Assembly (NCBI GenBank): GCA_964370295.1
Contig: CAYJIR010000008.1
Coordinates: 1 to 64,000, forward strand
Length of the DNA: 64,000 nt
Origin: JAAYCI01 sp964370295
GTDB taxonomy: Bacteria > Bacillota > Clostridia > Oscillospirales > Ruminococcaceae
Reading direction: 5' to 3'
Numbering within the stretch: the stretch's first letter is position 1; each line of letters begins with the position of its first letter. A model generated the notes under the pieces. It saw only the letters and a list, made by a program, of their open reading frames with translations. It was not told where the DNA came from and made no database searches. The position numbers and the translations under genes are program-made. Of this stretch, positions 8,374 through 16,740 are shown piece by piece.

Positions 8374-9360
8374 TTGACAACTATATATTTAGAAACAAAC
8401 TCGCTAAATCCTTGTTATAACTTAGCTTTCGAACAATATGTGTTAGAGCATCGTCTGGTGGGTGACTACCTTTTGCTTTGGCAAAATGCAAATACCGTGG
8501 TAGTGGGGCGCCACCAAAACACAGAGGAAGAAATAAACCGCCCCTTTATAGAAGAACACAATATCACCGTGGTTCGCCGTGGCACAGGAGGAGGCGCTGT
8601 ATATCATGATTTAGGAAATCTAAATTATTCGTTTATCACCGATGCTTCTACAAGCGACCGTTTGGGGTTGTTGCAATTTACCAAACCTGTGGTAGAAGCA
8701 CTGTGTAAATTGGGCCTTCAGGCGGAGGCCTCGGGCCGCAATGATATTTTAGTAGATGGAAAAAAAGTATCGGGGACTGCCCAACGCTTGCATAAAAACA
8801 GAATTCTACATCATGGCACGCTTTTATTTGAATCAAATCCGGCTATGATAGCCGGAGCTTTAAATGCAGATCCACAAAAATTCCAATCAAAAAGCTCCAA
8901 ATCGGTACGAAGCCGTATCGGAAATATCCGCCCAGCGCTTTCAAAAGATATGAACATGGAAGCATTTTGGAAATACCTAAAAAGCGAACTTTCCAACGAT
9001 GGATTCACACAGGGTAAATTGACAAAAGATGAGCTTCTGCAAATAGAGGCCGTGAAAGTGTCGCGCTATGATACATGGACATGGAATTACGGACATTCCC
9101 CCGCCTATGATTTGCATACACATAAACGTTGGAGCAATGGCTCGCTAGAAGTATTCCTCTGTGTGAAAAATGGTTTGATAACCCACGTAGATTTTCGCGG
9201 GGATTTTCTGGGACGTAGCTCTTTAGACAAGCTCTGTGATGCCATGGTTGGCTGTCCTTTACACCGGGAAGAGGTGGAATCTCGCATAAAAGATTTTCCC
9301 TTGCAAGATTTGTTTGGCGGCATTTCTCTTAGTGAAATTCTCGATACCATTTTTTCATAA
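8374..9360 (+). CDS. lplA: Lipoate-protein ligase LplA
   Basis: A 328-residue ligase that activates free lipoate with ATP and transfers it to lipoyl domains such as those of the glycine cleavage H protein or 2-oxoacid dehydrogenases. The N-terminal catalytic domain shows the RRGTGGGAVYHDLGNLNYSF signature with its GG(G)AV loop, and SGTAQRL further on; a C-terminal accessory domain completes the long form. Translation starts at a TTG with AAGGAGG ten bases upstream. First gene of a likely three-gene operon with rpiB and a hydroxyacid dehydrogenase. No lipoylated enzyme is in the window. Confidence 0.94.
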   Translation: MTTIYLETNSLNPCYNLAFEQYVLEHRLVGDYLLLWQNANTVVVGRHQNTEEEINRPFIEEHNITVVRRGTGGGAVYHDLGNLNYSFITDASTSDRLGLLQFTKPVVEALCKLGLQAEASGRNDILVDGKKVSGTAQRLHKNRILHHGTLLFESNPAMIAGALNADPQKFQSKSSKSVRSRIGNIRPALSKDMNMEAFWKYLKSELSNDGFTQGKLTKDELLQIEAVKVSRYDTWTWNYGHSPAYDLHTHKRWSNGSLEVFLCVKNGLITHVDFRGDFLGRSSLDKLCDAMVGCPLHREEVESRIKDFPLQDLFGGISLSEILDTIFS

Positions 9361-9380
9361 AACACTTATGGAGGCATATA

Positions 9381-9836
9381 ATGAGCAAAAGAACCGTTGC
9401 GCTTGCATCCGATCACGGAGGGTTTTACTTAAAAGAACACATCCGCCAATATTTACAAGCTCAAGGGATTTCTGTGATAGATTTTGGCACGCATAATGAC
9501 GATAGTGTAGATTATCCCGACATGGTGAAACCGGCTTGCGAAGCAGTTTTAAACGGAAAATGTCAATGTGCATTATTGTTTTGTGGCACAGGCATCGGCA
9601 TATCCATAGCGGCCAATAAGATCCGCGGAATACGGGCTGCCTGTTGCTCCGACACCTTCAGCGCCGAGTTTACACGTCGCCATAACGATGCCAACGCCTT
9701 ATGTCTTGGTGGACGCGTAGTGGGCACCGGCCTTGCCGAAAGCATGGTAGATTTATTTTTAAAAAGAGAATTTGAAGGCGGGCGACACATGCGACGTGTG
9801 GAAAAAATTTCCCAACTTGAGGAGGCAAATGCATGA
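9381..9836 (+). CDS. rpiB: Ribose 5-phosphate isomerase B
   Basis: A 151-residue RpiB/LacAB-family isomerase interconverting ribose 5-phosphate and ribulose 5-phosphate in the pentose phosphate pathway. ASDHGG at the N-terminus, the CGTGIGISIAANK loop with its catalytic cysteine, and RRHNDANALCLGGR are all present. The length is normal. GGAGG precedes the ATG. Its last four bases overlap the next start (ATGA), so the pair is translationally coupled. Some family members act on allose or galactose 6-phosphates; the plain isomerase is the default reading. Confidence 0.93.
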   Translation: MSKRTVALASDHGGFYLKEHIRQYLQAQGISVIDFGTHNDDSVDYPDMVKPACEAVLNGKCQCALLFCGTGIGISIAANKIRGIRAACCSDTFSAEFTRRHNDANALCLGGRVVGTGLAESMVDLFLKREFEGGRHMRRVEKISQLEEANA

Positions 9837-10792
9837 ATATTGTAGTTTTAGATGGCTTCACCACAAACCCCGGAGACCTATCTTGGCAAACGATAGCACA
9901 ACAGGGCGAGTTGGTAGTACACGAAAGAACGGCACCTTCTGAAACAGCACAACGCATTGCACAGGCAGACCTTGTACTTACAAACAAAACAGTCCTCAAC
10001 AAAGAAGACATAGCTTCGGCAAATAACCTCCGCTATATCGGGGTATTGGCAACCGGTACCAACGTTGTAGATTTGCAAGCCGCAAAAGAACAAGGCGTTT
10101 TGGTCACCAATATTCCCGCATACAGCACAAATGAAGTGGCACAGCATACCATGGCCCTACTTTTGGAAATATGTAATCAAGTAGGACATCACAGTACAGC
10201 CGTGCATCAAGGACGCTGGGTTCGCAGTCCGGATTTTAGCTTTTGTGACACAAAGCTTATTTCCCTGTCTCAAAAAACCTTTGGTGCTATCGGGTTTGGG
10301 GCCATTGGCCAACGCACAGGCCAGCTTGCCAAAGCTTTTGGGATGACAGTTCTGGCAAGTGGAAGCCGAGAATGCGAGCCAGGCCGTGCCATTGCACAAT
10401 ACGTGTCTTTAGACGAGCTTTTAGAACGTTCTGATGTAGTAAGTTTACATTGTCCCCTTTTGCCACAAACGCAGGAAATCATTTGCGAAAAAACTTTATC
10501 AAAAATGAAAGATGGGACCATCTTACTCAATACAGCACGAGGCGGTCTTCTGAATGAAAACGATGTAAGAACAGCTTTAGAAAGTGGAAAATTGTATGCG
10601 GCCGGGCTGGATGTTGCCACCTGTGAACCCATGGACAAAAATAGTCCATTGCTTGCAGCTAAAAACAGTTTTATCACACCTCATATTGCCTGGGCACCAC
10701 TGGCCGCTCGCACACGACTTATGCAAGTAGCCGCTGCCAACATAAGCGCTTTCTTAAACGGAAAACCCCAAAATGTAGTAAATGCATCATAG
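9833..10792 (+). CDS. D-2-hydroxyacid dehydrogenase (hydroxypyruvate/glycerate type)
   Basis: A 319-residue NAD(P)-dependent D-2-hydroxyacid dehydrogenase. The Rossmann loop is in FGAIGFGAIGQRTGQLAKAFG, the substrate arginine in LLNTARGG, and the catalytic His in FITPHIAW. Closest in layout to glycerate or hydroxypyruvate reductases, but the 2-oxoacid used cannot be fixed. The ATG overlaps the rpiB stop by four bases and has GAGGAGG upstream. The tail overlaps a 10-bp inverted repeat (10781-10790/10799-10808) that includes the stop codon and has no U tract. Confidence 0.88.
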   Translation: MNIVVLDGFTTNPGDLSWQTIAQQGELVVHERTAPSETAQRIAQADLVLTNKTVLNKEDIASANNLRYIGVLATGTNVVDLQAAKEQGVLVTNIPAYSTNEVAQHTMALLLEICNQVGHHSTAVHQGRWVRSPDFSFCDTKLISLSQKTFGAIGFGAIGQRTGQLAKAFGMTVLASGSRECEPGRAIAQYVSLDELLERSDVVSLHCPLLPQTQEIICEKTLSKMKDGTILLNTARGGLLNENDVRTALESGKLYAAGLDVATCEPMDKNSPLLAAKNSFITPHIAWAPLAARTRLMQVAAANISAFLNGKPQNVVNAS

Positions 10793-11034
10793 AAAAACAT
10801 GATGCATTTATCTCTAAAAAAATTGTTTTCTACATCCGCTCTTTGCTAAAAGGCATTCTTTGCGAGCCTTACTCAATACCCACTGAATAAACAAAAAACG
10901 ACAAATATAAATTTTAAATTATTGTTTTTGTTTGGAGAAATGCAAAGTTTTCCCTTGTTTCGCACAAAAATCTTCCACTTTTATGGCCACCGCATTCCAT
11001 ACAAAGCCGGCTTTACCATACACCCTTATATATC
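10793..11034. other. Non-coding spacer with a decayed MITE-1 copy
   Basis: Holds the right arm of the inverted repeat over the dehydrogenase stop, and then a degenerate MITE-1 copy from about 10876. No gene was recognised. Confidence 0.5.
10876..11000 (+). repeat. Decayed copy of the MITE-1 family
   Basis: Begins ATACCCACTGAATAAACAA and keeps internal family words (a GCAAAGTTTT arm, CACTTTTATGGCCACCGCAT), but loses the other hairpin arms and the right terminus. The end coordinate is approximate. Confidence 0.6.
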
Positions 11035-11074
11035 AATCGCCCCCCACAAGCTAGAAGCTTGTAGGGGGCGATTT
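11035..11074 (+). terminator. Strong hairpin terminator
   Basis: Two 17-base arms with one mismatch (ATCGCCCCCCACAAGCT against its complement), followed by TTTTATTTTA. It probably ends the lplA operon; its A/T-rich tail is also the target site of the next MITE-1 copy. Confidence 0.8.
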
Positions 11075-11340
11075 TATTTTAATGTCCGCTGAACAAACCA
11101 AAAATGACATATACAAATTCAAAAATATCTCTCTTGGTGTGAGAAGGTGCAATGTTTTTCCGTCTTTCGCACAAAAACCTTGCACTTTCGTTTTCGCCTT
11201 TTCATTTAAGGGGCGAAAACACAGTGGAGTACATCAAGGTATGCCCCATAAAAGTGCTGTTTTGGCACTTTTATGGCCACCGCATTTTGCGGTGGGGCTG
11301 AATGACCCCAGCAGGGGTTTATTCAGCAGGCATTATTTTA
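11075..11340 (+). mobile_element. MITE-1 copy B with 7-bp target duplication
   Basis: Element 11082-11333 (252 bp), bounded by ATGTCCGCTGAACAAA and TTTATTCAGCAGGCAT, which are imperfect inverted repeats. TATTTTA flanks it on both sides (11075-11081 and 11334-11340). Internally it has a chain of hairpins, including GCACTTTTAT, CCACCGCA/TGCGGTGG and a GAATGACCCC stem. It has no open frame of its own. The right target duplication contains the stop codon of the adjacent GNAT gene. Confidence 0.88.
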
Positions 11341-11628
11341 TAGCGGCGGTGCTTCCACATCGGCATAAACACTGGGAAGTTCTTTAAACTTCTTTTTAGA
11401 AAAAGCACAGATAGGTACAATTTTTTGATTTGTTTCTCGTGCAAAATCGGCAAGTGCATCCAGCAATTGAACCGCGTACCCATGCCCTTGATACATAGGC
11501 TTCACTTCGGTATGTACGGCAAATAATCTTCCTTTTGTACCCACCTTATAATCAATACGGCCTACTTCTTCTTTTTCTTCATTTTGAAGAATAAAACATC
11601 GTTGCTTTTCTAAGTGTATCACATGCAT
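11338..11628 (-). CDS. Small GNAT-family N-acetyltransferase (YjdJ-like)
   Basis: A 96-residue minimal GNAT fold of the YjdJ/Acetyltransf_CG type. The acetyl-CoA loop is in VKPMYQGHGYAVQLLDALADFAR, followed by VPICAFSKKKF. GGAGG precedes the ATG. Its acceptor is unknown. The TAA stop (11338-11340 on the minus strand) lies inside the right target duplication of a MITE, so the element landed exactly at the 3' end of the gene without removing coding sense. Confidence 0.85.
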   Translation of the reverse strand: MHVIHLEKQRCFILQNEEKEEVGRIDYKVGTKGRLFAVHTEVKPMYQGHGYAVQLLDALADFARETNQKIVPICAFSKKKFKELPSVYADVEAPPL

Positions 11629-11687
11629 ACATAACCTCCACTTTATAGCTTGTGTCTTTTATGTCACAATATGTTTTCGCTCCTCAT

Positions 11688-12488
11688 TTATATATATATA
11701 TTGGATGGCTCGGTTGGTTTTGGTATACTATATGGATTCCCCGCTGCAACTGAATGCGCATTTTCCTCTTGCCACACACCGGGGCTTTTTCCCACCTCTT
11801 TTTTAAATACACGACAAAGATAATTCGCACCGGAAAAACCGCACATTCCTGCAACCGAATCTAAATTCATTCCCTCCAAAAGCAACCGTTTTGCCGCCTC
11901 TATGCGCACTAAGCTTAAATATTTTCCCGGTGGCATTCCCATAACAGCCTTAAACCGTCGTATAAGATGCGCTTTGCTTACATTCAATTCTTCTGCCAAT
12001 TCCTCAATTCCATACCATTCGCTATAATGTTCATGAATTTCTTCAAGAGCTTCCATCACCAGTTTTGGCAAGCGCTGTTGTCTGCGCGGCGTTTCTACCA
12101 TGGCGCACAATAAAGAGAATGTCAACACACAACTTTCCTGTATGCTAAGTTCTTTTTGCAAGCGATACAATATTTCTACCGGCTTTGCATTTACACCGGG
12201 CAAGATAGTGTGTCTTTTGTCGATTTCTTGTATAAAATCCTCCGCAACGTTGCCATGCAACACCACCCCCGTCACCACACATCGTCCGGCAGGAAAAAAA
12301 GATTGTGGCGTAGATGTGGCCAGCAAACTGCCAGAAGGAAGATAGCGCGAGTCTTCTTTTAATGCCACCATACCTTCCTTAAGCAAAAACACATTCAAAC
12401 CACCCTCTTCTCCTAGCACGAAGCTGTTCTTACCTTCATAATGTAAGACACATCCTTTTCTACAGTACCTCGCCACATCAAAGCTCAT
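11688..12488 (-). CDS. AraC-family transcriptional regulator
   Basis: A 266-residue regulator. The N-terminal half looks like a cupin-type ligand-sensing domain (weak LLKEGMVAL and LPSGSLLATS strands). The C-terminal domain, about residues 160-250, carries two helix-turn-helix units: YGIEELAEELNVSKAHLIRRFK and GMNLDSVAGMCGFSGANYLCRVFKK. The ligand is unknown. It is transcribed divergently from the sugar-ABC ATPase gene across a gap of about 130 bases, so control of that gene is plausible but not shown. Confidence 0.88.
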   Translation of the reverse strand: MSFDVARYCRKGCVLHYEGKNSFVLGEEGGLNVFLLKEGMVALKEDSRYLPSGSLLATSTPQSFFPAGRCVVTGVVLHGNVAEDFIQEIDKRHTILPGVNAKPVEILYRLQKELSIQESCVLTFSLLCAMVETPRRQQRLPKLVMEALEEIHEHYSEWYGIEELAEELNVSKAHLIRRFKAVMGMPPGKYLSLVRIEAAKRLLLEGMNLDSVAGMCGFSGANYLCRVFKKEVGKSPGVWQEENAHSVAAGNPYSIPKPTEPSNIYI

Positions 12489-12616
12489 TATTTTGACACC
12501 TCAAGTCCATATAATGCTATAAAAACGGTTGATTCTTGTGCTACTATATTACATATTAGACTAGCACGGAAGACAATTCAACCTTTTTTATGTTTTTTAT
12601 TGCAAAGGAGAACATT

Positions 12617-13729
12617 ATGGCAAGTATTTCACTAAAACACATCGACAAAATTTATCCCGGAAATGTTACTGCTGTGAAAGATTTTAATTTAGAAGTAAAC
12701 GACAAAGAATTTGTTATATTGGTAGGCCCGTCCGGCTGCGGGAAATCCACCACGCTTAGAATGATAGCCGGCCTTGAAGAAATTAGCGCAGGAGAGCTTT
12801 TTATTGGCGACAAATTGGTAAACGATGTGCCTCCAAAAGACAGAGACATTGCAATGGTATTTCAAAACTATGCTTTATATCCCCACATGACTGTGTTTAA
12901 AAATATGGCCTTTGGCCTAGAGCTGCGCAAAACACCGAAGGACGAAATCAAACGTCGCGTGCAAGAAGCCGCCAAAATATTGGATATTGAGCACTTGCTA
13001 GAACGCAAACCCAAAGCATTATCCGGCGGGCAACGTCAACGTGTGGCACTTGGACGCGCTATGGTTAGAAACCCTGCTGTGTTTTTGCTGGACGAACCAC
13101 TTTCGAACCTGGATGCTAAATTGCGCGCTTCCATGCGCACCCAGCTCATCAAGCTACACAAGCGCCTTGGCACCACCTTTGTGTATGTTACACATGATCA
13201 AACCGAAGCCATGACAATGGGCGATCGCATTGTGGTGATGAAAGATGGTTTTGTGCAACAGGTGGACACTCCACAAAATTTATACGATTCTCCTTGCAAT
13301 ACTTTTGTAGCCGGTTTCATCGGCACGCCACAAATGAATTTCTTAGATGCAACACTTACGCACAAAAATGGGCAATATTTTATCAACTTACCCTCCGATG
13401 ACACTTTGATATTTCCGTCCGAAAAGGTACAAGACAGCCTTTCTGCCTATGTGGGTAAGACTGTAAAAGTGGGTATTCGTCCCGAAGACATCCATGACGA
13501 CGACACTTTCCTGCGCAACAACCAAAATTCCATTTTAAAAACCACAGTAGAAGTAAGTGAATTGATGGGTAGCGAAGTATACCTATATCTTAACTACCAA
13601 GGAATTCCCTTAACAGCGCGTGTAGAGCCCACTACACAAAGCAAACCTGGAAACGAAACACATGTGGGCATCAACACACATAAAATCCACTTATTCGACA
13701 TTGAAACGGAAAAAGCAATTTTAACGTAA
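12617..13729 (+). CDS. msmK: Sugar ABC transporter ATPase (MsmK/UgpC type)
   Basis: A 370-residue CUT1-family ATPase that energises carbohydrate import at the membrane. Walker A GPSGCGKST, signature LSGGQRQRVALGRA, Walker B VFLLDEPLSNLD and the H-loop VTHDQTEAMT are intact. The C-terminal third is the TOBE/regulatory domain (VKVGIRPEDIH). The start at 12617 is set by AAAGGAG. No permease or binding protein lies nearby, which fits the known arrangement where one orphan MsmK serves several sugar transporters in a Firmicute. A divergent AraC gene may regulate it. Confidence 0.93.
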   Translation: MASISLKHIDKIYPGNVTAVKDFNLEVNDKEFVILVGPSGCGKSTTLRMIAGLEEISAGELFIGDKLVNDVPPKDRDIAMVFQNYALYPHMTVFKNMAFGLELRKTPKDEIKRRVQEAAKILDIEHLLERKPKALSGGQRQRVALGRAMVRNPAVFLLDEPLSNLDAKLRASMRTQLIKLHKRLGTTFVYVTHDQTEAMTMGDRIVVMKDGFVQQVDTPQNLYDSPCNTFVAGFIGTPQMNFLDATLTHKNGQYFINLPSDDTLIFPSEKVQDSLSAYVGKTVKVGIRPEDIHDDDTFLRNNQNSILKTTVEVSELMGSEVYLYLNYQGIPLTARVEPTTQSKPGNETHVGINTHKIHLFDIETEKAILT

Positions 13730-13790
13730 GGTCAACTGTGATGATGCCTGCTTTGGCACACATTGTGTTTCGCTGTGTTTCTTTACACTC

Positions 13791-13846
13791 TTTAGAGTCT
13801 GCTTTGCAACCTTTATCAACTGGAGGCCCGCAAAGCAGGCTCTAAA
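13791..13846. terminator. Bidirectional terminator between msmK and the molybdenum hydroxylase
   Basis: Arms of 17 bases (13791-13807 and 13830-13846) with one mismatch around a 22-base loop; A and T runs at the ends suit both convergent transcripts. Confidence 0.8.
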
Positions 13847-13881
13847 AAAATGCAAAAGAAATTTAGTCTGCAGGTATTCTC

Positions 13882-16116
13882 TTAAAGACCTGCCTTTACG
13901 CGATCAGGCGTCAAGGGCAGCTGTGTAAAATTCACCCCTGCAGCATTAGAAACCGCATTGCCAATGGCAGCAGCACTGGGCACCACAGAGCACTCGCCAA
14001 TGCTTTTGGCTCCAAAGGGACCTCCTGGCTCGATTTCTTCCACAAATGCAATGTGTATGGGTGGCATTTCTTTTGCCCGAAAGATTTTATATTGCCGAAA
14101 AGTACTGTTCTTTACTTTCCCCTTTTCATCGCGCACAATACTTTCGCTTAAGGCATAGCCCAAGCCCATTTGCACCGCACCCTCAATTTGCCCTTCAACA
14201 TTTAAAGGATTGATGGCATAGCCCACATCATGTGCGGCCACATAATCCAGCACCTTTACCTCGCCGGTTTCGGTATCTAATCTAACTTTCACAATATGTG
14301 TTCCATAGGAAACCGCCATGGAGTTTGAAACAAATGTTTCGGCCACACAAAGTTCACGGCGTGCACGTGCGTGTTTCACCAATTGCTCATAGCTGGCCCT
14401 CTTTCCACATTGGCAAACAACGCTTCCCTCTTGTACCCTTAATTCCTCTTTCGCACAATCTAAAAAAGATGCTGCTTCCTCTAATAATTCTTCTTTCATA
14501 CCTTGCGCAGCCTTTACCGCGGCATGAACACTCACATAAGTACCCCGACTACCGTAGTTGCCAAGATCCCAAAGACCGGTGCCCGTGTCTGCATCAAGGC
14601 ACGAAACCGATTCAAAGGGCAATGCTAAAATTTCGGCAATTACGAGCTGTTGGCTCGTAACACAACCATTGCCCATATCACTAAACCCGGTGGTAAAGCC
14701 GGCGGTTCCATCTTCATTCATACGCAAAATAATTCCGGTAGAGTCTGGCACAACTCCATACATTCCGTTTCCGTGTGCCGCGGTGGCAACCCCCACTCCT
14801 AAACGATAGCGACCGCCTTTTTTGTTTGTCTCCTGCACTTCGGCAAGTGCAGCCTCATAACCAAACAAATCACGCGCCTTATGCAAGGTATCTTGCGCAC
14901 AAGTGTTTCCAAGAGGGCTGTTAAAACGCAAATCCATGCCGTTTCTCTCAATAAGATTTTTTGCAAGAATATCGCACATATCCATGCCTAATTTTTGGCT
15001 AATTTCATATATCATACGTTGTTGCGCAAAAAATTCTTGTGGAGAACCAAACCCACGCATGGCACCTGCCGAGGTTGTGTTGGTGTAAATGCCATTCCCC
15101 ACAAAACGGATATGTGGTGTTTTCATCATGCGAAACAGTTTGCCACACATGGCCCAAATAATCGAAGATGTTGCACCGGCATAAGCTCCTGCATTCACCA
15201 GAATATCATAATCTTGTGCCGTGATGGTTCCGTCTGCCGAAACACCCATTTTAACGCGCACACGCATCTCATGGCGGCATCGAGAAGAAGGAATGTCCTC
15301 GCGGCGGGTATAAACAAGCCGCACAGGCCGCCGTGCTTGCATGGAAAGTGCGGCCACAATAGGGTCGCATACCATATCGATTTTACCTCCAAACCCACCG
15401 CCAAGTGCTGGCGCAATAACACGCACCCGGCTCATAGGAATATCGAAAATACGAGAGAGATTGATGCGGTAGGCAAAAACATCTTGGCTTGTAGAATACA
15501 TAGTAAGACTACCATCGGCGCGATAATCGGCGATAGCAGCATGGGTTTCAATGGCCGCATGATGTATGGCAGGCAAATCATACACATCTTCAAACACATA
15601 TTCAGCCTCGGCAAGTGCTTGCTCTACATCACCACAATTTTGACGTACCACCTCAAATATATTACCACCCTCGTGAATGGCAATGGCATCTTTTGCGATT
15701 GCCTCTTCACACTGCAGATAAAAGGGCAATTCTTCGTATTCCACTTTTATAAGGCGCAGCGCTGTCTCGGCAATTTTTTCGTTGTCGGCGGCCACGGCGG
15801 CCACCTTATCGCCCACAAAACGCACGGTGCTGTCGAAAACTTTTTCGGTTTTTACACCGTCAATTTCCTCGCCACAGCTGTTAAAATAACAGTTCGGCGT
15901 ATTTTTATAATGCACCACAGCACGCACACCCGGCAAGGCCTCGGCCTCGCTTGTATCTATATTTTTAATTTTAGCGTGTGCCACCGGCGAAAAAAGAACT
16001 TTCGCATGAAGCATACGAGGCAATTTAATATCGGCTGTATACAAAAGCTCACCCGTCACTTTGGCCGCGGCATCCCGAATGGGTTGCCCCTTTCCCACCA
16101 ATGTATATCCGCTCAT
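13882..16116 (-). CDS. Xanthine dehydrogenase-family molybdopterin-binding subunit
   Basis: A 744-residue large subunit of the molybdenum hydroxylase family, binding the Mo-pterin cofactor. Family signatures are ALGGGFGGK, AMRGFGSPQEFFAQQ and, near the C-terminus, FGAKSIGE, whose glutamate is the conserved catalytic base. The start overlaps the stop of the upstream 2Fe-2S gene by one base (TAATG) with AGGAGG inside that gene. No FAD-binding medium subunit or maturation gene is adjacent. The substrate (purine, aldehyde, nicotinate-like or other) cannot be decided. Confidence 0.9.
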   Translation of the reverse strand: MSGYTLVGKGQPIRDAAAKVTGELLYTADIKLPRMLHAKVLFSPVAHAKIKNIDTSEAEALPGVRAVVHYKNTPNCYFNSCGEEIDGVKTEKVFDSTVRFVGDKVAAVAADNEKIAETALRLIKVEYEELPFYLQCEEAIAKDAIAIHEGGNIFEVVRQNCGDVEQALAEAEYVFEDVYDLPAIHHAAIETHAAIADYRADGSLTMYSTSQDVFAYRINLSRIFDIPMSRVRVIAPALGGGFGGKIDMVCDPIVAALSMQARRPVRLVYTRREDIPSSRCRHEMRVRVKMGVSADGTITAQDYDILVNAGAYAGATSSIIWAMCGKLFRMMKTPHIRFVGNGIYTNTTSAGAMRGFGSPQEFFAQQRMIYEISQKLGMDMCDILAKNLIERNGMDLRFNSPLGNTCAQDTLHKARDLFGYEAALAEVQETNKKGGRYRLGVGVATAAHGNGMYGVVPDSTGIILRMNEDGTAGFTTGFSDMGNGCVTSQQLVIAEILALPFESVSCLDADTGTGLWDLGNYGSRGTYVSVHAAVKAAQGMKEELLEEAASFLDCAKEELRVQEGSVVCQCGKRASYEQLVKHARARRELCVAETFVSNSMAVSYGTHIVKVRLDTETGEVKVLDYVAAHDVGYAINPLNVEGQIEGAVQMGLGYALSESIVRDEKGKVKNSTFRQYKIFRAKEMPPIHIAFVEEIEPGGPFGAKSIGECSVVPSAAAIGNAVSNAAGVNFTQLPLTPDRVKAGL

Positions 16117-16592
16117 TATGCTCCCTCCTTTATGTAAGATACGGCCAAGCGTACCGCGTCTAAAATTTTAACATAACCCGTACATCGGCACAAATTTGGA
16201 TTGATCGCCTCCAAAATTTCTTCCTCGCTTGGGCTTGGATTTTTATCTAATAGAGCCTTTGTCGAAAGCACCATGCCCGGTGTACAATATCCACATTGCA
16301 CGGCTCCAGCATCTATAAAAGCTTGTTGAATGTGGTGTAGGCCACCGTCTTCTCCACGCACACCCTCAATGGTAACGATTTTCTTTCCCTCTAATTTCTG
16401 CACTTGATAAAGACAACTGTTTACAGCCTCGCCGTCAATAATAACACGGCAAGCCCCACAATCACCCGTGTTGCAACCGCATTTTGCGCCCGTCAAATCT
16501 AACACTTCACGCAAAACATACAACAAATTCCAGTTTTTTTCACAATAAATACTACGCTCTTCACCATTGATATTTAAGCAAAATGCTTCCAT
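16116..16592 (-). CDS. (2Fe-2S)-binding subunit of a molybdenum hydroxylase
   Basis: A 158-residue small subunit carrying two [2Fe-2S] clusters. The plant-ferredoxin-type cluster uses C40, C45, C48 and C60 (GCNTGDCGAC and NSC). The second, in the helical C-terminal domain, uses C100, C103, C135 and C137 (QCGYC and LCRCTGY). It passes electrons from the Mo site of its partner to an acceptor. First gene of a two-gene operon with a one-base overlap. AAGGAGG precedes the ATG. The FAD subunit normally found with this pair in xanthine dehydrogenases is absent here. Confidence 0.92.
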   Translation of the reverse strand: MEAFCLNINGEERSIYCEKNWNLLYVLREVLDLTGAKCGCNTGDCGACRVIIDGEAVNSCLYQVQKLEGKKIVTIEGVRGEDGGLHHIQQAFIDAGAVQCGYCTPGMVLSTKALLDKNPSPSEEEILEAINPNLCRCTGYVKILDAVRLAVSYIKEGA

Positions 16593-16740
16593 TTCTTTTG
16601 CCTCCTTATTCTTTCAAACGCCAGAAATATTATTAAATAAAATTAAAAATTATACGCCACTTTTATACCAAAGAACGCATAAGTTTGCATCCACAAACAA
16701 CTTTAAATTTTTTGTGATAATAATCATCCTTCATCACACC

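Noticed and set aside
14995..16137. 380-codon + frame antisense to the molybdenum hydroxylase gene
   Set aside because: It is the mirror of a well-supported gene on the other strand; its peptide is rich in His, Cys and Asn and matches no family.
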